DNA of 62,434 nucleotides from an uncultured Clostridium sp. (GTDB taxonomy: Bacteria > Bacillota > Clostridia > TANB77 > CAG-508). The notes beneath the pieces are model-generated. The model ran no database searches and had not been told where the DNA came from. It worked only from the letters and a program-made list of their open reading frames with translations. The stretch's first letter is position 1. Each line of letters starts with the position of its first letter. The stretch spans positions 1 through 62,434 of the forward strand of contig CANBES010000009.1 in assembly GCA_947367845.1 (NCBI GenBank), in the 5' to 3' direction. Below, one piece after another: positions 38,620-48,185 of this stretch. The position numbers and the translations under genes are program-made.

Positions 38620-39537
38620 ATGAACATAGAAAAAACAATAAAAGAAGCAGGCCTAAAAATAGCCGCAGAAAAAATTAAATACAACGAGGAAATGAAAAAA
38701 TATACAACTTTCAAAATAGGTGGGCCAGCAGAATGTCTAATAAAAATAGACAACACAGAAGATTTAAGAGAAATACTAAACTTAGCACAAGAAAGACAAA
38801 TACCACTAACAATACTAGGAAATGGAAGTAATGTATTAATAACAGACAAAGGAATAGAAGGAATAACACTAATAATAAAAATAGAAAAATTAGAAATAGA
38901 AGAAAACGGAGACAAAATAAAAGTAACAGTTGGAGCAGGAGAAAAAAATGCCAAAATTGCAAGAGAATTCTTAAAAAAAGAAATATCAGGATTTGAAGAA
39001 ATATCAGGAATACCAGGAACAATAGGCGGAGCAATAAGAATGAACGCTGGAGCACATGGCAAAGAAATGAAAGACATCGTAAAAAAAGTAAAAGCAATAT
39101 CGTATAATGGAGAGCAAAAAGAATTCACAAACGAAGAAATGAAATTTGAATACAGAAGAAGTATGCTAAAAGACGAAAAATACATAGTAACAGAAGTTGA
39201 ATTAGAACTAACAAAAGGGAAAGAAGAAGAAATACAAGCAAAAATGGATGAATACAAGACATTCAGAAAAGAAAAACAGCCAATAGAATACCCAAGTGCA
39301 GGAAGTACATTTAAAAGAGGAACAGACTTCATAACAGCGAAACTAATAGACGAATCAGGGCTAAAGGGATATTCAGTTGGAGATGCAGAAGTATCAACAA
39401 AACACGCAGGATTCGTAATAAACAAAGGAAATGCAACATCAGAAGATGTAATAAAACTAGTAAAATACGTACAAGAAAAAGTCTATGAAAAATTCGGCAA
39501 AAAAATAGAATTAGAAGTAGAAATAATAGGAAAATAA
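38620..39537 (+). CDS. murB: UDP-N-acetylenolpyruvoylglucosamine reductase
   Basis: 305 residues. The FAD-binding domain shows TTFKIGGPAE, LGNGSNVLI and GIPGTIGGAIRMNAGA. The catalytic region shows YRRSMLKDE, the proton-donor Ser in PSAGSTFKRG, and a C-terminal Glu: a type II MurB. I start at the ATG at 38620 after AAAGGAGAG; the earlier open frame overlaps the previous gene and lacks a site. Confidence 0.95.
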   Translation: MNIEKTIKEAGLKIAAEKIKYNEEMKKYTTFKIGGPAECLIKIDNTEDLREILNLAQERQIPLTILGNGSNVLITDKGIEGITLIIKIEKLEIEENGDKIKVTVGAGEKNAKIAREFLKKEISGFEEISGIPGTIGGAIRMNAGAHGKEMKDIVKKVKAISYNGEQKEFTNEEMKFEYRRSMLKDEKYIVTEVELELTKGKEEEIQAKMDEYKTFRKEKQPIEYPSAGSTFKRGTDFITAKLIDESGLKGYSVGDAEVSTKHAGFVINKGNATSEDVIKLVKYVQEKVYEKFGKKIELEVEIIGK

Positions 39538-39541
39538 AAAT

Positions 39542-39590
39542 TATAGATGTGTCCCCAAATGGACAAAATGTCCCCAATGGGACATGGGAA
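39542..39590. repeat. GTCCCC-type repeat after murB
   Basis: Nested inverted repeats TTTGTCC/GGACAAA and TGTCCC/GGGACA. Its first 32 bases recur inside polA (20534-20565). Confidence 0.75.
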
Positions 39591-39612
39591 GCAAAAAAGG
39601 AGTTAGGTAAAA

Positions 39613-41217
39613 ATGAAAGGATTTATGCAATGGTTTAAGTCAAGTAGCAAAATGAAAAGATGGATTTTCCTTATTTTAGTAGGAATTCTACTTGCTTGTT
39701 ATGGATTAGCAAAAATATTAGTTATGAAAGAAATTTCTTTTTTAGAAGTAGGAGAAGTAGTTGCAGTTTTTGTAGCTGGTTTTCTTGCAATTGTAATTGG
39801 ACTAATCTACTTAAATAAAAGAACATTAGAAGTGTTGATCGAGTCAACAGATGAAAGAATGGAAAACAAGAAAAATGTAAATGTTAAATCTTTAATATTT
39901 AACAAAACAGTTTATGACAAAGGCCCAAATATTGTTGTAATAGGTGGGGGAACAGGTCTAAATACAGTTCTTTCAGGATTGAAGCAATATACTAACAATC
40001 TAACAGCGATAGTAACAGTTTCAGATTATGGAGAAGAAGTTTCAAATTCAAGAAGAGAACTACAAACAATGCCTTTAGGTGATATTAAAGACAGTGTTAT
40101 TTCGTTAGCTAGTAAAGAAGAACAAGTTGATAAATTGTTTAATTACGAATTTAAGAATGGCAAATTAAAAGGACTTAATTTCTCAGATATTTATTTCTTG
40201 GCTATGAAAGGAATAAATGGAAATTTTGAAGATTCTATCATAAAAAGCAATGAAGTTATAAATATGATAGGAAAAGTTGTTCCTGTAACATTGGACGAAA
40301 TGGGAATAGTTGCAGAACTTGAGAATGGATATATAGTAAAAGAAAAGTCTAGAATAGCAGATGTTGTTTCAGAGAAAATAACAAAGATAAATAGAATTTT
40401 ATTAAACCCAACAAATTGTAGACCAGCACCAGGGGTAATAGAAACAATAAAAAATGCTGATTGTATCATAATAGGACCAGGAAGTTTATATACAAATGTA
40501 ATACCAAACTTGTTAGTAAGTGGTGTTACAAAAGCAATTAAAGAAAGTACAGCAATAAAAGTATATATAAGCAATATTATGACAGAACCAGGTCAAACAG
40601 ATAATTACAGTGTTGCAGACCATTTAAATGCAATAATTGACCATTGTGGGAATGGAGTTATTGATTACTGCATTTATGACACAGGAGAGATTATTCCAGA
40701 GTTTATAAAAAAATATAATATGCAAGGACAAGATATTGTTGAACAAGATGTGGATAAAGTAAAAGGAATTAGATTTTTACAAAGAAACTTATCAATGATA
40801 AAAGATGATATGATTAGACATGATCCAAGCTTAGTTGCATCTTCAATTATTGAATTGATTTGTGATGATTTAAAATATCAAGATAAACAAAATGACCCAC
40901 AATATTTAATGCTAAACACAAAATTAAGAGAAGAAAAAAGAATAAATAAAATAAAGAAGGATATGGCAAAAAAAGCAAAAAAACACGGGGCAAAATCTAA
41001 ACATGAAAAACAATGGAAAACTAAAAGTAAATTTAGTGATAAATATAGTGACAGAATAGCATCAATAAGAGAAGCTGATAAAAAAGCAAAAGCAAGAGCA
41101 GAAAGCAGAACAAAACCAAAAAACGGAAATAGAAAAACAAAAACTCAAAAAACTAAAAGTAACCAAGAATTAAGAACACAGATGTTAGAAAAATTAAAAA
41201 ATAGCAATTTAAAATAA
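39613..41217 (+). CDS. yvcK: YvcK-type gluconeogenesis/morphogenesis factor
   Basis: 534 residues. Two N-terminal TM segments (about 15-80) are followed by the CofD/YvcK fold: VVIGGGTGLNTVLSGLK, TVSDYGEEVSNSRREL, NPTNCRPAPGVIETI, GPGSLYTNVIPNLLV. A Lys-rich tail (about 450-534) is probably disordered. YvcK binds UDP-GlcNAc and is needed for growth on gluconeogenic carbon and for correct wall synthesis. In many genomes it sits with rapZ and whiA, absent here. Confidence 0.92.
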   Translation: MKGFMQWFKSSSKMKRWIFLILVGILLACYGLAKILVMKEISFLEVGEVVAVFVAGFLAIVIGLIYLNKRTLEVLIESTDERMENKKNVNVKSLIFNKTVYDKGPNIVVIGGGTGLNTVLSGLKQYTNNLTAIVTVSDYGEEVSNSRRELQTMPLGDIKDSVISLASKEEQVDKLFNYEFKNGKLKGLNFSDIYFLAMKGINGNFEDSIIKSNEVINMIGKVVPVTLDEMGIVAELENGYIVKEKSRIADVVSEKITKINRILLNPTNCRPAPGVIETIKNADCIIIGPGSLYTNVIPNLLVSGVTKAIKESTAIKVYISNIMTEPGQTDNYSVADHLNAIIDHCGNGVIDYCIYDTGEIIPEFIKKYNMQGQDIVEQDVDKVKGIRFLQRNLSMIKDDMIRHDPSLVASSIIELICDDLKYQDKQNDPQYLMLNTKLREEKRINKIKKDMAKKAKKHGAKSKHEKQWKTKSKFSDKYSDRIASIREADKKAKARAESRTKPKNGNRKTKTQKTKSNQELRTQMLEKLKNSNLK

Positions 41218-41232
41218 AAGGTTGGAAGAAAT

Positions 41233-43239
41233 ATGAAATTTACAAAAGAAACATTAGATTTAGAAAACGGACTAGACAAAGAATGGCTAATTACAAATGG
41301 AATAGGAGGATATAGTTCATCAACTATAATAGGAGCAAATGTTAGAAAATATAGTGGATTACTAGTTGCACCATTAACACCACCAGCAAGAAGATTTTTA
41401 ATATTATCAAAAGTTGATGAAAGTATTGAAATTAGAGGCAAAAAATATGATTTGTATACTAATATAGGAAAAGAATACATATCAAAAGGATTTGAATATC
41501 AAGAAGAATTTGAAAAAGAAATTGTGCCAACATTTAAATATAAAATAGGAACAACACAGATAACAAAAACAATTTGTATGGAATATGGAAAAAACACAGT
41601 AGGAGTGCATTACAAGGTTAAAACAGGTGGAGCAAAAGCAAAATTAACTTTAGCACCAATTGTAAATTTTAGAGATTTTCATGTAGTAAATGAAAATCAC
41701 GAATTTGAATTAAGACAAGAAGTTTATAAAGAAAAAGTAAAACTTGTAGTAGACAGAAATTCACAAACACCAATATATATGAACTTATCAGAAGGAAACT
41801 ACATAGAACATCAAAATGACACTTTTAGAAATATGTTTTATATAGAAGAAGAAAAACGTGGATTTTCAGCAGAAGAAAATCACGTAGTTCCTGGGGTATA
41901 TGAAATAGAAATACCAGCAAAGACAGAAAAAGAAATATCATTTGTATGTTCATTAGAAGCGAATATAGAAGAAATAGACGTAAAAGACTTAATTGAAAAA
42001 GAAACCAAAAGAATGCAAGAAATCTTTGAAAATTCAGGGCTAATAAATAAAAAAGATGAAAAATTAATAAAAAAATTATTAATAGCATCAGATAACTTTG
42101 TAGTATATCGTCCAAACTTTTCACTACATACAATAATTGCAGGATATCCATGGTTTTTAGACTGGGGAAGAGATAGCTTAATAGCTTTTGAAGGATTATT
42201 GTTAGCAACCAAAAGATTTGAAATAGCAAGAGAAGTTTTAAAAACAATGATAAGAGACGTAAAATATGGACTAGTTCCAAATGGATACTCAGGGTATGAC
42301 AACAGACCGCTTTATAATAGTGTAGATGCATCATTGTTGCTATTTGAACAAGTGCAAAAATACATCGACTATACAGGCGATTATGAATTTGTAAAAACTC
42401 AAATGTATAAGACATTAGAGGATATAATAGAAAATTATTCAAAAGGCGTAGATGTAGACAATAATAATATATATTTAGATGTAGATGGACTAATAGTATC
42501 AGGAACAGATGAAACACAAAACACTTGGATGGACGCAAAATATAATGGAGTGGCCATAACACCTAGAAATGGTAAAGTTGTAGAAGTAAATAGCTTGTGG
42601 TATAACGCAAATATGATTATGTCAAAACTAAGCAAAAAAATTGGAGGCTCTAGTAATTCAAAAAAATACGAAGAATTAGCACAAAGATGTAAACTTGAAT
42701 TTAATAATAAATTTTATAATGAATATACAAAATGTCTAGAAGATGTTTTAGGTGATAGCCAAGTAAGACCAAATCAATTATTTGCACTAAGTTTAACATA
42801 TCCAGTAATAGAGCCAACATCAGAAAAAGCAAAAAATATAATAGAAGTAGTTGAAAATAAACTATTAAATGATTATGGATTAAAAACATTAGCAAGTGAC
42901 GAAGAAAAATATGTAGCAATATATGAAGGAGACGGAAAAAAAAGAGACTATAGTTACCATCAAGGAATAACTTGGACATGGCTATTAGGATTATATTACA
43001 ACAGCTTAAAAAACATCATAAAAGAAACAAAAAACAAAAAAGAAAAACAAGCATTAGAAAAGAAATTAGAAAAATTTGTACAAAACACTAAGAAAACATT
43101 TGAAAAAGAAATCAACCTAAGAGGCTGTGTAGGAAGTATAGCAGAATTATATGACTCTGAAGGAGAACAACTACCAAAAGGAACAATAGCGCAAGCTTGG
43201 AGCGTATCAGAAATTATAAGAATCATATTAAATAAATAA
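41233..43239 (+). CDS. Glycogen debranching enzyme
   Basis: 668 residues. The N-terminal GDE domain (1-240) is followed by an (alpha/alpha)6 amylo-alpha-1,6-glucosidase domain (about 270-668): HTIIAGYPWFLDWGRDSLIAFEG with the catalytic Asp-Arg region, SGTDETQNTWMDAK, and the C-terminal GTIAQAWSVSEI. It cleaves alpha-1,6 branch points of glycogen-like glucans. It is 15 bases after yvcK, probably the same operon. Confidence 0.92.
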   Translation: MKFTKETLDLENGLDKEWLITNGIGGYSSSTIIGANVRKYSGLLVAPLTPPARRFLILSKVDESIEIRGKKYDLYTNIGKEYISKGFEYQEEFEKEIVPTFKYKIGTTQITKTICMEYGKNTVGVHYKVKTGGAKAKLTLAPIVNFRDFHVVNENHEFELRQEVYKEKVKLVVDRNSQTPIYMNLSEGNYIEHQNDTFRNMFYIEEEKRGFSAEENHVVPGVYEIEIPAKTEKEISFVCSLEANIEEIDVKDLIEKETKRMQEIFENSGLINKKDEKLIKKLLIASDNFVVYRPNFSLHTIIAGYPWFLDWGRDSLIAFEGLLLATKRFEIAREVLKTMIRDVKYGLVPNGYSGYDNRPLYNSVDASLLLFEQVQKYIDYTGDYEFVKTQMYKTLEDIIENYSKGVDVDNNNIYLDVDGLIVSGTDETQNTWMDAKYNGVAITPRNGKVVEVNSLWYNANMIMSKLSKKIGGSSNSKKYEELAQRCKLEFNNKFYNEYTKCLEDVLGDSQVRPNQLFALSLTYPVIEPTSEKAKNIIEVVENKLLNDYGLKTLASDEEKYVAIYEGDGKKRDYSYHQGITWTWLLGLYYNSLKNIIKETKNKKEKQALEKKLEKFVQNTKKTFEKEINLRGCVGSIAELYDSEGEQLPKGTIAQAWSVSEIIRIILNK

Positions 43240-43251
43240 AAATACAACAAA

Positions 43252-43277
43252 AGCGTCTGGAAATTCTAGACGCTTAA
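43252..43277 (+). terminator. Hairpin after the debranching enzyme
   Basis: AAGCGTCT / AGACGCTT arms. No T-run, so the terminator function is uncertain. Confidence 0.55.
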
Positions 43278-43306
43278 ATAAAAAATAAAAAGCAAGGGGC
43301 GAAAAA

Positions 43307-44332
43307 ATGATAACAATAGAAAACTTAGAAAAAGAACTAAAAAATCAAAATCTAAAAAGTTTATACCTACTATATGGAGAAGAATTATTCTTACTAGAAA
43401 CAATACTAAAAAAAATAAAATCTCTATTTGGAGAAACAATAAAAGGAATAAACTATATTTTAATTGACGAAAGTAATATAAGTGAACTAATAGCAAACAT
43501 CGAAACCCCTGCATTTGGGTATGAAAAAAAATTGATAATAGCACGTAATACAGGAATACTAAAAAAAGAAGGAAAAAGAAAAAATGCAGAAACTGTAAAA
43601 CTAAAAGAAAAAATCAATAACTATATTAAAGAAAACATAAAAATAATAAATGAAAGTGCAGTAATAGTATTTGTAGAAGAAGAGGCAGATAAAAAACAAG
43701 AATTGTACACAACTATAGACAAACTAGGAACAGTATGTCAATTTGAATTCCAAAAACCAATACAAATAGAAGCAAGAATAAAAGCAATCTGTAATGGATA
43801 TAAAGTACAAATAGATAACAGTACTTTAAGATACTTCATAGAATGTTGCGGAACAAATATGCAAGACATAATAAACGAAATCAGAAAGCTAATTGAATAT
43901 GTTGGACCAAATGGAACAATAAAAAGAGAAGACATCGACAAATTAACTATAAAAAAATTAGAAAGTGTAATATTTGATTTAACAGACACACTTGGAAAAA
44001 AAGACATAGCAAAAGCATTAGAAGTTTTACAAAATCTAATATTTGCAAAAGAACCAATACAAAAAATTCTAATTACCTTGTATAATCACTTTAAAAAATT
44101 GTATTTTACAAAATTGTCGATAAAATATAATAAAGATGTTGTAAGTAGCCTGAATTTAAAGCCTAATCAAACTTTCTTGGTAAATAAGTATAAGACACAG
44201 GCGAAGTATTTTAAAGAAAGTGAACTTAGCGGAATTTTGCAAAGTTTAAGGGACTTGGACTTTAATTATAAAAATGGATTAATTGATTTACAAGTCGGTT
44301 TGGAAGCAATTTTGTGTAGATATTGTTCTTGA
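43307..44332 (+). CDS. holA: DNA polymerase III delta subunit
   Basis: 341 residues with SLYLLYGEELFLLETIL at the N-terminus and the collar-domain region KEPIQKILITLYNHFKKLYF near the C-terminus, as in HolA. It opens and loads the sliding clamp. The upstream AAGGGGCG is a good site. It ends in TGA, so TGA is a stop in this organism. Confidence 0.9.
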   Translation: MITIENLEKELKNQNLKSLYLLYGEELFLLETILKKIKSLFGETIKGINYILIDESNISELIANIETPAFGYEKKLIIARNTGILKKEGKRKNAETVKLKEKINNYIKENIKIINESAVIVFVEEEADKKQELYTTIDKLGTVCQFEFQKPIQIEARIKAICNGYKVQIDNSTLRYFIECCGTNMQDIINEIRKLIEYVGPNGTIKREDIDKLTIKKLESVIFDLTDTLGKKDIAKALEVLQNLIFAKEPIQKILITLYNHFKKLYFTKLSIKYNKDVVSSLNLKPNQTFLVNKYKTQAKYFKESELSGILQSLRDLDFNYKNGLIDLQVGLEAILCRYCS

Positions 44333-44425
44333 TGTATTTGGGGACGGAGCAAAAAAACATCGCTGCCACTGGGGACGGTCCTTATTGGCAGATTCCTGCC
44401 AGTAAGGACCGTCCCCAGTGGCAGG
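44331..44425. repeat. Two GGGGACGG-type palindromes in tandem
   Basis: A GATGT...ACATC unit (44331-44361) is followed by a long perfect palindrome with CTGCCACTGGGGACGGTCC arms (44363-44425). The second resembles 22202-22297. Confidence 0.85.
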
Positions 44426-44500
44426 AAAAATAAAATGTATAAAAAATCACTTAAATGATAAAAATAGGAAAAAGGAAATTTTTATTATTAGGTGGTTTTT

Positions 44501-45193
44501 ATGTTAAAAAATAAAAAAAGAATAATTATAATGTTTATCATTAGTTTAATAGGGATAGGTATTCTAACGTTTATAGCAGTATCGGAAAATAACTCAGTAG
44601 AAGCATTGTCAAAATATGGTTCTAGAGGAGATGAAGTAAGGCAAATACAAACAAAGTTAAAGCGTTGGGGATATTATAATGGAAACATAGATGGAATTTA
44701 TGGAACGCAAACATTAAATGCGGTAAAATATTTTCAAAGAAAAAATGGATTAACACAAGATGGAATAGCAGGACCGGCAACATTAAAGGCAATGGGGATT
44801 TTTAGTTCAAGCGGTTCGTCTTCAAGTGGCTCTAGTAGCAATTCTAGTAATGTAAATTTGCTTGCAAGGCTAATTTATGGAGAAGCGAGGGGAGAGTCTT
44901 ATACTGGTCAAGTAGCAGTTGGAGCTGTTGTAATGAATAGAGTAAAAAGTAGTTCATTTCCAAATTCAATATCAGGTGTAATCTATCAAAGTGGTGCATT
45001 TGATGTTGTGTCAGATGGACAAATAAATTTGACACCTAATAGTACTGCTAAAAAAGCGGCACAAGATGCACTTAATGGTTGGGACCCAACATATGGGGCT
45101 ATATATTATTTTAATCCAGCCACTGCGACAAATAAGTGGATATGGTCAAGACCTATGACTGTGACAATTGGCAAGCATAGATTTTGTAAATAA
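44501..45193 (+). CDS. sleB: SleB-type spore cortex-lytic hydrolase
   Basis: About 230 residues. A signal or TM anchor (to about 25) precedes a PG_binding_1 domain (SRGDEVRQIQTKLKRWGYYNG, about 40-95), a Ser-rich linker, and a Hydrolase_2 domain (LLARLIYGEARGESYTGQVAVGAVVMNR). SleB breaks down spore cortex in germination. I start at the ATG at 44501 with AGGTGG. Confidence 0.88.
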   Translation: MLKNKKRIIIMFIISLIGIGILTFIAVSENNSVEALSKYGSRGDEVRQIQTKLKRWGYYNGNIDGIYGTQTLNAVKYFQRKNGLTQDGIAGPATLKAMGIFSSSGSSSSGSSSNSSNVNLLARLIYGEARGESYTGQVAVGAVVMNRVKSSSFPNSISGVIYQSGAFDVVSDGQINLTPNSTAKKAAQDALNGWDPTYGAIYYFNPATATNKWIWSRPMTVTIGKHRFCK

Positions 45194-45199
45194 AATATT

Positions 45200-45271
45200 A
45201 AGCAAGAACATTTAATTAAATTGTTTGAATAGTAACTTATAAATTAAATGAAAATTCTTGCTTTTTTTTTA
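45200..45271 (+). terminator. Long terminator after sleB
   Basis: AAGCAAGAA...TTCTTGCTT with an inner ATTTAATT/AAATTAAAT pair, followed by ten T's. Confidence 0.85.
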
Positions 45272-45285
45272 ATTTATAGTATAAT
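45258..45285 (+). promoter_or_regulatory. Possible promoter of the prepilin-like gene
   Basis: TTGCTT and TATAAT (45280-45285) with a 16-base spacer, overlapping the T-run of the sleB terminator. Confidence 0.5.
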
Positions 45286-45341
45286 AAAAATGTCAAAATA
45301 AAATCTGACGTAGAACAAAAGAGATAAAAGGTGGGTATAAA

Positions 45342-46832
45342 ATGAAAAATACAAGAGCATCAGGAATAACATTAATATCACTCGTAATAACAATAATAAT
45401 ACTAATTATATTAGCATCAGTAGCAACATATTCAGGAATTGAAGTAGTAAAATCATCAAATGTAACAGCATTTACAACAGAATTAAAAATACTACAAACA
45501 AATGTAGATAAGATAAGAAGCCAAAAGCAAAGCTTTGACGAAACAGAAGGAGAAAGCATACAAACAGGGTCAGCTCATTATAATGAATTAATAGAAAGAC
45601 TAAAAATAGTAAAAGACTATGGATATAGCGATGATGCTGGAAGCATAGCAGGCTATAAATTTTTTACAGAACAACAATTAAAAGATAAGTTAAATATAGA
45701 AGGTGTAAAACAATCAGTATTTATAAACTTAGAAAAAAGAAAAGTAATAAGTTTAGATGGTGTAAGATATGAAAATGAAAAAGTATATGTTTTAGAACAA
45801 TTGCCAAATAACTTATATAATGTAGAGTATAAAGGGCAAGGAAGCAACAAGCCAACATTTGATGTAACAATAAAAGAAACGATTGAGGACCAATCTTGGG
45901 AAGTGAATATAGTAAATGTTCAATATGATGGAGATATAGAAAAATGGGATGTATACTATAAGAAAGCAAATACAAATGATTGGAGAATTGGACGTCAAGA
46001 ATATTTTTCACTATCAGAAATGGGAGAATATAAGATAAAATTAGTAAATGGAAACATAGAATCAGAAGAAGTATCAGTAAAAGCAACAACCTTAGCAAGT
46101 ACAAAACTTAAAGCAGGAGACTATGTGAAATATATAGATAAAACAGATAAAAATATTGTATTATATGATAAAAAATACAATACAGAAAATGGGAAAAATT
46201 ATGGAATACAAACTATAACACCAAACACTACAACAGCAAAAGTAGAAATAGGAAATGGAACAGGGGGAGCTGCAAATAATTTAGCATATAATAGCGCAAT
46301 GTCTAACACAACAAGAAATTCATACAATAATGCAATAAAAATGTTAAATGATGAAGCACAAAAATATTTGAATACAAAATATGAAAGTAGTATAAGATGC
46401 GTAGGTAGTGCTCCAGATACTCCTTATTCAGAAAATAATAACATGTATGTGGCAGAAAGCAAATACTCACATATGAACAATTATAATGGAACATATAAAG
46501 GTGAAGATACTAATAGAGAAATAGACTATGAACAAATGAATTTATTAAAAATAGCAAAACCAGAAAATAATCAAACTTATTGGTTAGCATCACGTGGAGT
46601 ATGGGTTCAAAATCCAGAAAACAGTACATCTGCAATATATTTTATTGTGTACAATGTGTGGGAAGATACTGGTGAAATAAATGACAGAAATATATGCTAT
46701 ATAACAGCAAATGCCTTGATAAATACACGTAGTTATTCTTGGGGAATTCGCCCAGTGTCTACACTAAAACCAGAAGTAAAAGTATCAGGGGGGAAAGGAA
46801 CAAGTGAAGACCCATACATTTTAGAAATATAA
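45342..46832 (+). CDS. Prepilin-like surface protein
   Basis: 496 residues. ASGITLISLVITIIILIILAS is a type IV prepilin-like N-terminus (cleavage after Gly expected; Ser replaces the usual +5 Glu). A beta-rich region follows. The C-terminal domain has YWLASR...WGIRPVSTLKP, shared by many firmicute surface proteins (DUF6273-like). The prepilin peptidase two genes downstream could process it. AAAAGGTGGG site. Confidence 0.75.
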   Translation: MKNTRASGITLISLVITIIILIILASVATYSGIEVVKSSNVTAFTTELKILQTNVDKIRSQKQSFDETEGESIQTGSAHYNELIERLKIVKDYGYSDDAGSIAGYKFFTEQQLKDKLNIEGVKQSVFINLEKRKVISLDGVRYENEKVYVLEQLPNNLYNVEYKGQGSNKPTFDVTIKETIEDQSWEVNIVNVQYDGDIEKWDVYYKKANTNDWRIGRQEYFSLSEMGEYKIKLVNGNIESEEVSVKATTLASTKLKAGDYVKYIDKTDKNIVLYDKKYNTENGKNYGIQTITPNTTTAKVEIGNGTGGAANNLAYNSAMSNTTRNSYNNAIKMLNDEAQKYLNTKYESSIRCVGSAPDTPYSENNNMYVAESKYSHMNNYNGTYKGEDTNREIDYEQMNLLKIAKPENNQTYWLASRGVWVQNPENSTSAIYFIVYNVWEDTGEINDRNICYITANALINTRSYSWGIRPVSTLKPEVKVSGGKGTSEDPYILEI

Positions 46833-46863
46833 TGTCCAATTAAAGAACTTTCTTTACTGGACA
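46833..46863 (+). terminator. Nested hairpin after the prepilin-like gene
   Basis: TGTCCA/TGGACA and AAAGAA/TTCTTT arms. There is no T-run. Confidence 0.45.
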
Positions 46864-46887
46864 AATTGGCACAAAACGGAGGAAGAA

Positions 46888-47400
46888 ATGTTTATAAAAC
46901 CAAGAGCATACTTAGAAAAAGTAGAAGACATAACAATAGAATTTTTGCAAAAAAACAATATAAAAGCATTAATACTAGATGTAGATAACACATTAATAGA
47001 TTACGACCAAAACTTATCAAAAGAAGTTGAAACATGGGCAAAAAATCTGCAAGGACAAGGAACTAAATTATATATATTATCAAATTCAAACAATAAAGAA
47101 AAAGTGGGAAAAGTATCAGAAAAATTAGGAATACCATATATGAATTTTGCAAGAAAACCACTAAAATCAGGATTTAAAAAAGTAGAAAAACAATTAAAAG
47201 AAAATCCAGATAATATAGGAGTAGTAGGAGACCAGATATTTACAGACATTATAGGTGGAAATAGGTGCAAAATGTTTACAATACTGGTAGACCCAATAAA
47301 TGAAAAAGACTATTGGTACACAGCTTGGAAAAGACCAATAGAAAATAGAATAAAAAGAAAATTCACTGCGCAAAAAGGAGAAGTAAAAGATGTATTTTAA
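46888..47400 (+). CDS. YqeG-family HAD phosphatase
   Basis: 170 residues. ALILDVDNTLIDYD is HAD motif I, SNSNN motif II, and VGDQIFTDIIGG motif IV. It is similar to B. subtilis YqeG and yeast Gep4, a phosphatidylglycerophosphate phosphatase. GGAGGAAG site. It overlaps the next gene by 11 bases, so the two are translationally coupled. Confidence 0.9.
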   Translation: MFIKPRAYLEKVEDITIEFLQKNNIKALILDVDNTLIDYDQNLSKEVETWAKNLQGQGTKLYILSNSNNKEKVGKVSEKLGIPYMNFARKPLKSGFKKVEKQLKENPDNIGVVGDQIFTDIIGGNRCKMFTILVDPINEKDYWYTAWKRPIENRIKRKFTAQKGEVKDVF

Positions 47401-48142
47401 TGATGTGCATATTGCATACTATGTAGTAGTAGCAATAGTTGGATTATTTATGGGAGAGCTTGTAGCATGGCTAAATGTTAGATTGCCAGATTATAAAAAA
47501 GTATTTTCAAAAGAGTTTTTCACGGAAAGAAAAATGAATTTTAAACCAAGTTATATTTTAATGCTAATAACTTCAGTAATATATATTTCATTAGTATATA
47601 AATTTGGAATACATAATACAATAGTGGGAAATTTGGATTTAATTAAATATCTAATTTTAACACCAATGCTTTTATCTGCATTTGTGATAGATTATAAATT
47701 GCAAATTATACCTAATAGACTTAATTTAACAATATTTGAAGTGGGAATAGTTTTTGCGTTTTTATATGGATTATCAAATGTAGCAATAACAATTAATATG
47801 CTACTTGGAATGTTAGCAGGTGGTGGAATATTCTTACTAATAACTTTAGTTGGTGGATTATTTTATGGAAAAGAAGCGATGGGCTTTGGTGATGTTAAGT
47901 TAATGGGGGCGTTAGGATTGTTCTTTGGACTTCAAAATATTATAATAATCACATTAGTATCATTCTTAATAGGAGCAATACTTAGCATATTTTTATTAAT
48001 ATCAAAAATAAAGAAAACAGACGAATACATACCATTTGGACCTTTTATAGTAATTGCAACATTTATCAGTATGTATGTGCCTTTTGAACAAATGAAGCTG
48101 ATTTTAATGCAAATATTTACATTAGGATTGTACAAAGCGTAA
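47390..48142 (+). CDS. Prepilin peptidase, A24 family
   Basis: 250 residues with about seven TM segments. The two catalytic Asp are in FVIDYKLQIIPNRL and GFGDVKLMGALG. It lacks the N-terminal Cys-rich methylase domain, so it may cleave without methylating. It likely processes the prepilin-like protein encoded just upstream. Translation is coupled to the YqeG gene. Confidence 0.88.
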   Translation: MYFNDVHIAYYVVVAIVGLFMGELVAWLNVRLPDYKKVFSKEFFTERKMNFKPSYILMLITSVIYISLVYKFGIHNTIVGNLDLIKYLILTPMLLSAFVIDYKLQIIPNRLNLTIFEVGIVFAFLYGLSNVAITINMLLGMLAGGGIFLLITLVGGLFYGKEAMGFGDVKLMGALGLFFGLQNIIIITLVSFLIGAILSIFLLISKIKKTDEYIPFGPFIVIATFISMYVPFEQMKLILMQIFTLGLYKA

Positions 48143-48185
48143 AATATAGAGATAGAATAAAATAAAAATTGAGAGGATGGTTTAA

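Noticed and set aside
1089..45850. Many long reverse-strand open frames opposite real genes (for example 1089-1298, 14937-15560, 41825-42562)
   Set aside because: They are Leu/Ile/Phe-rich mirror frames of AT-rich genes, lack ribosome binding sites and match no family.
45342..46832. The prepilin-like protein as a second retroelement target
   Set aside because: Its C-terminal end is AT-rich like the rest of the gene and shows no GC-rich block or AAY-derived codon pattern.
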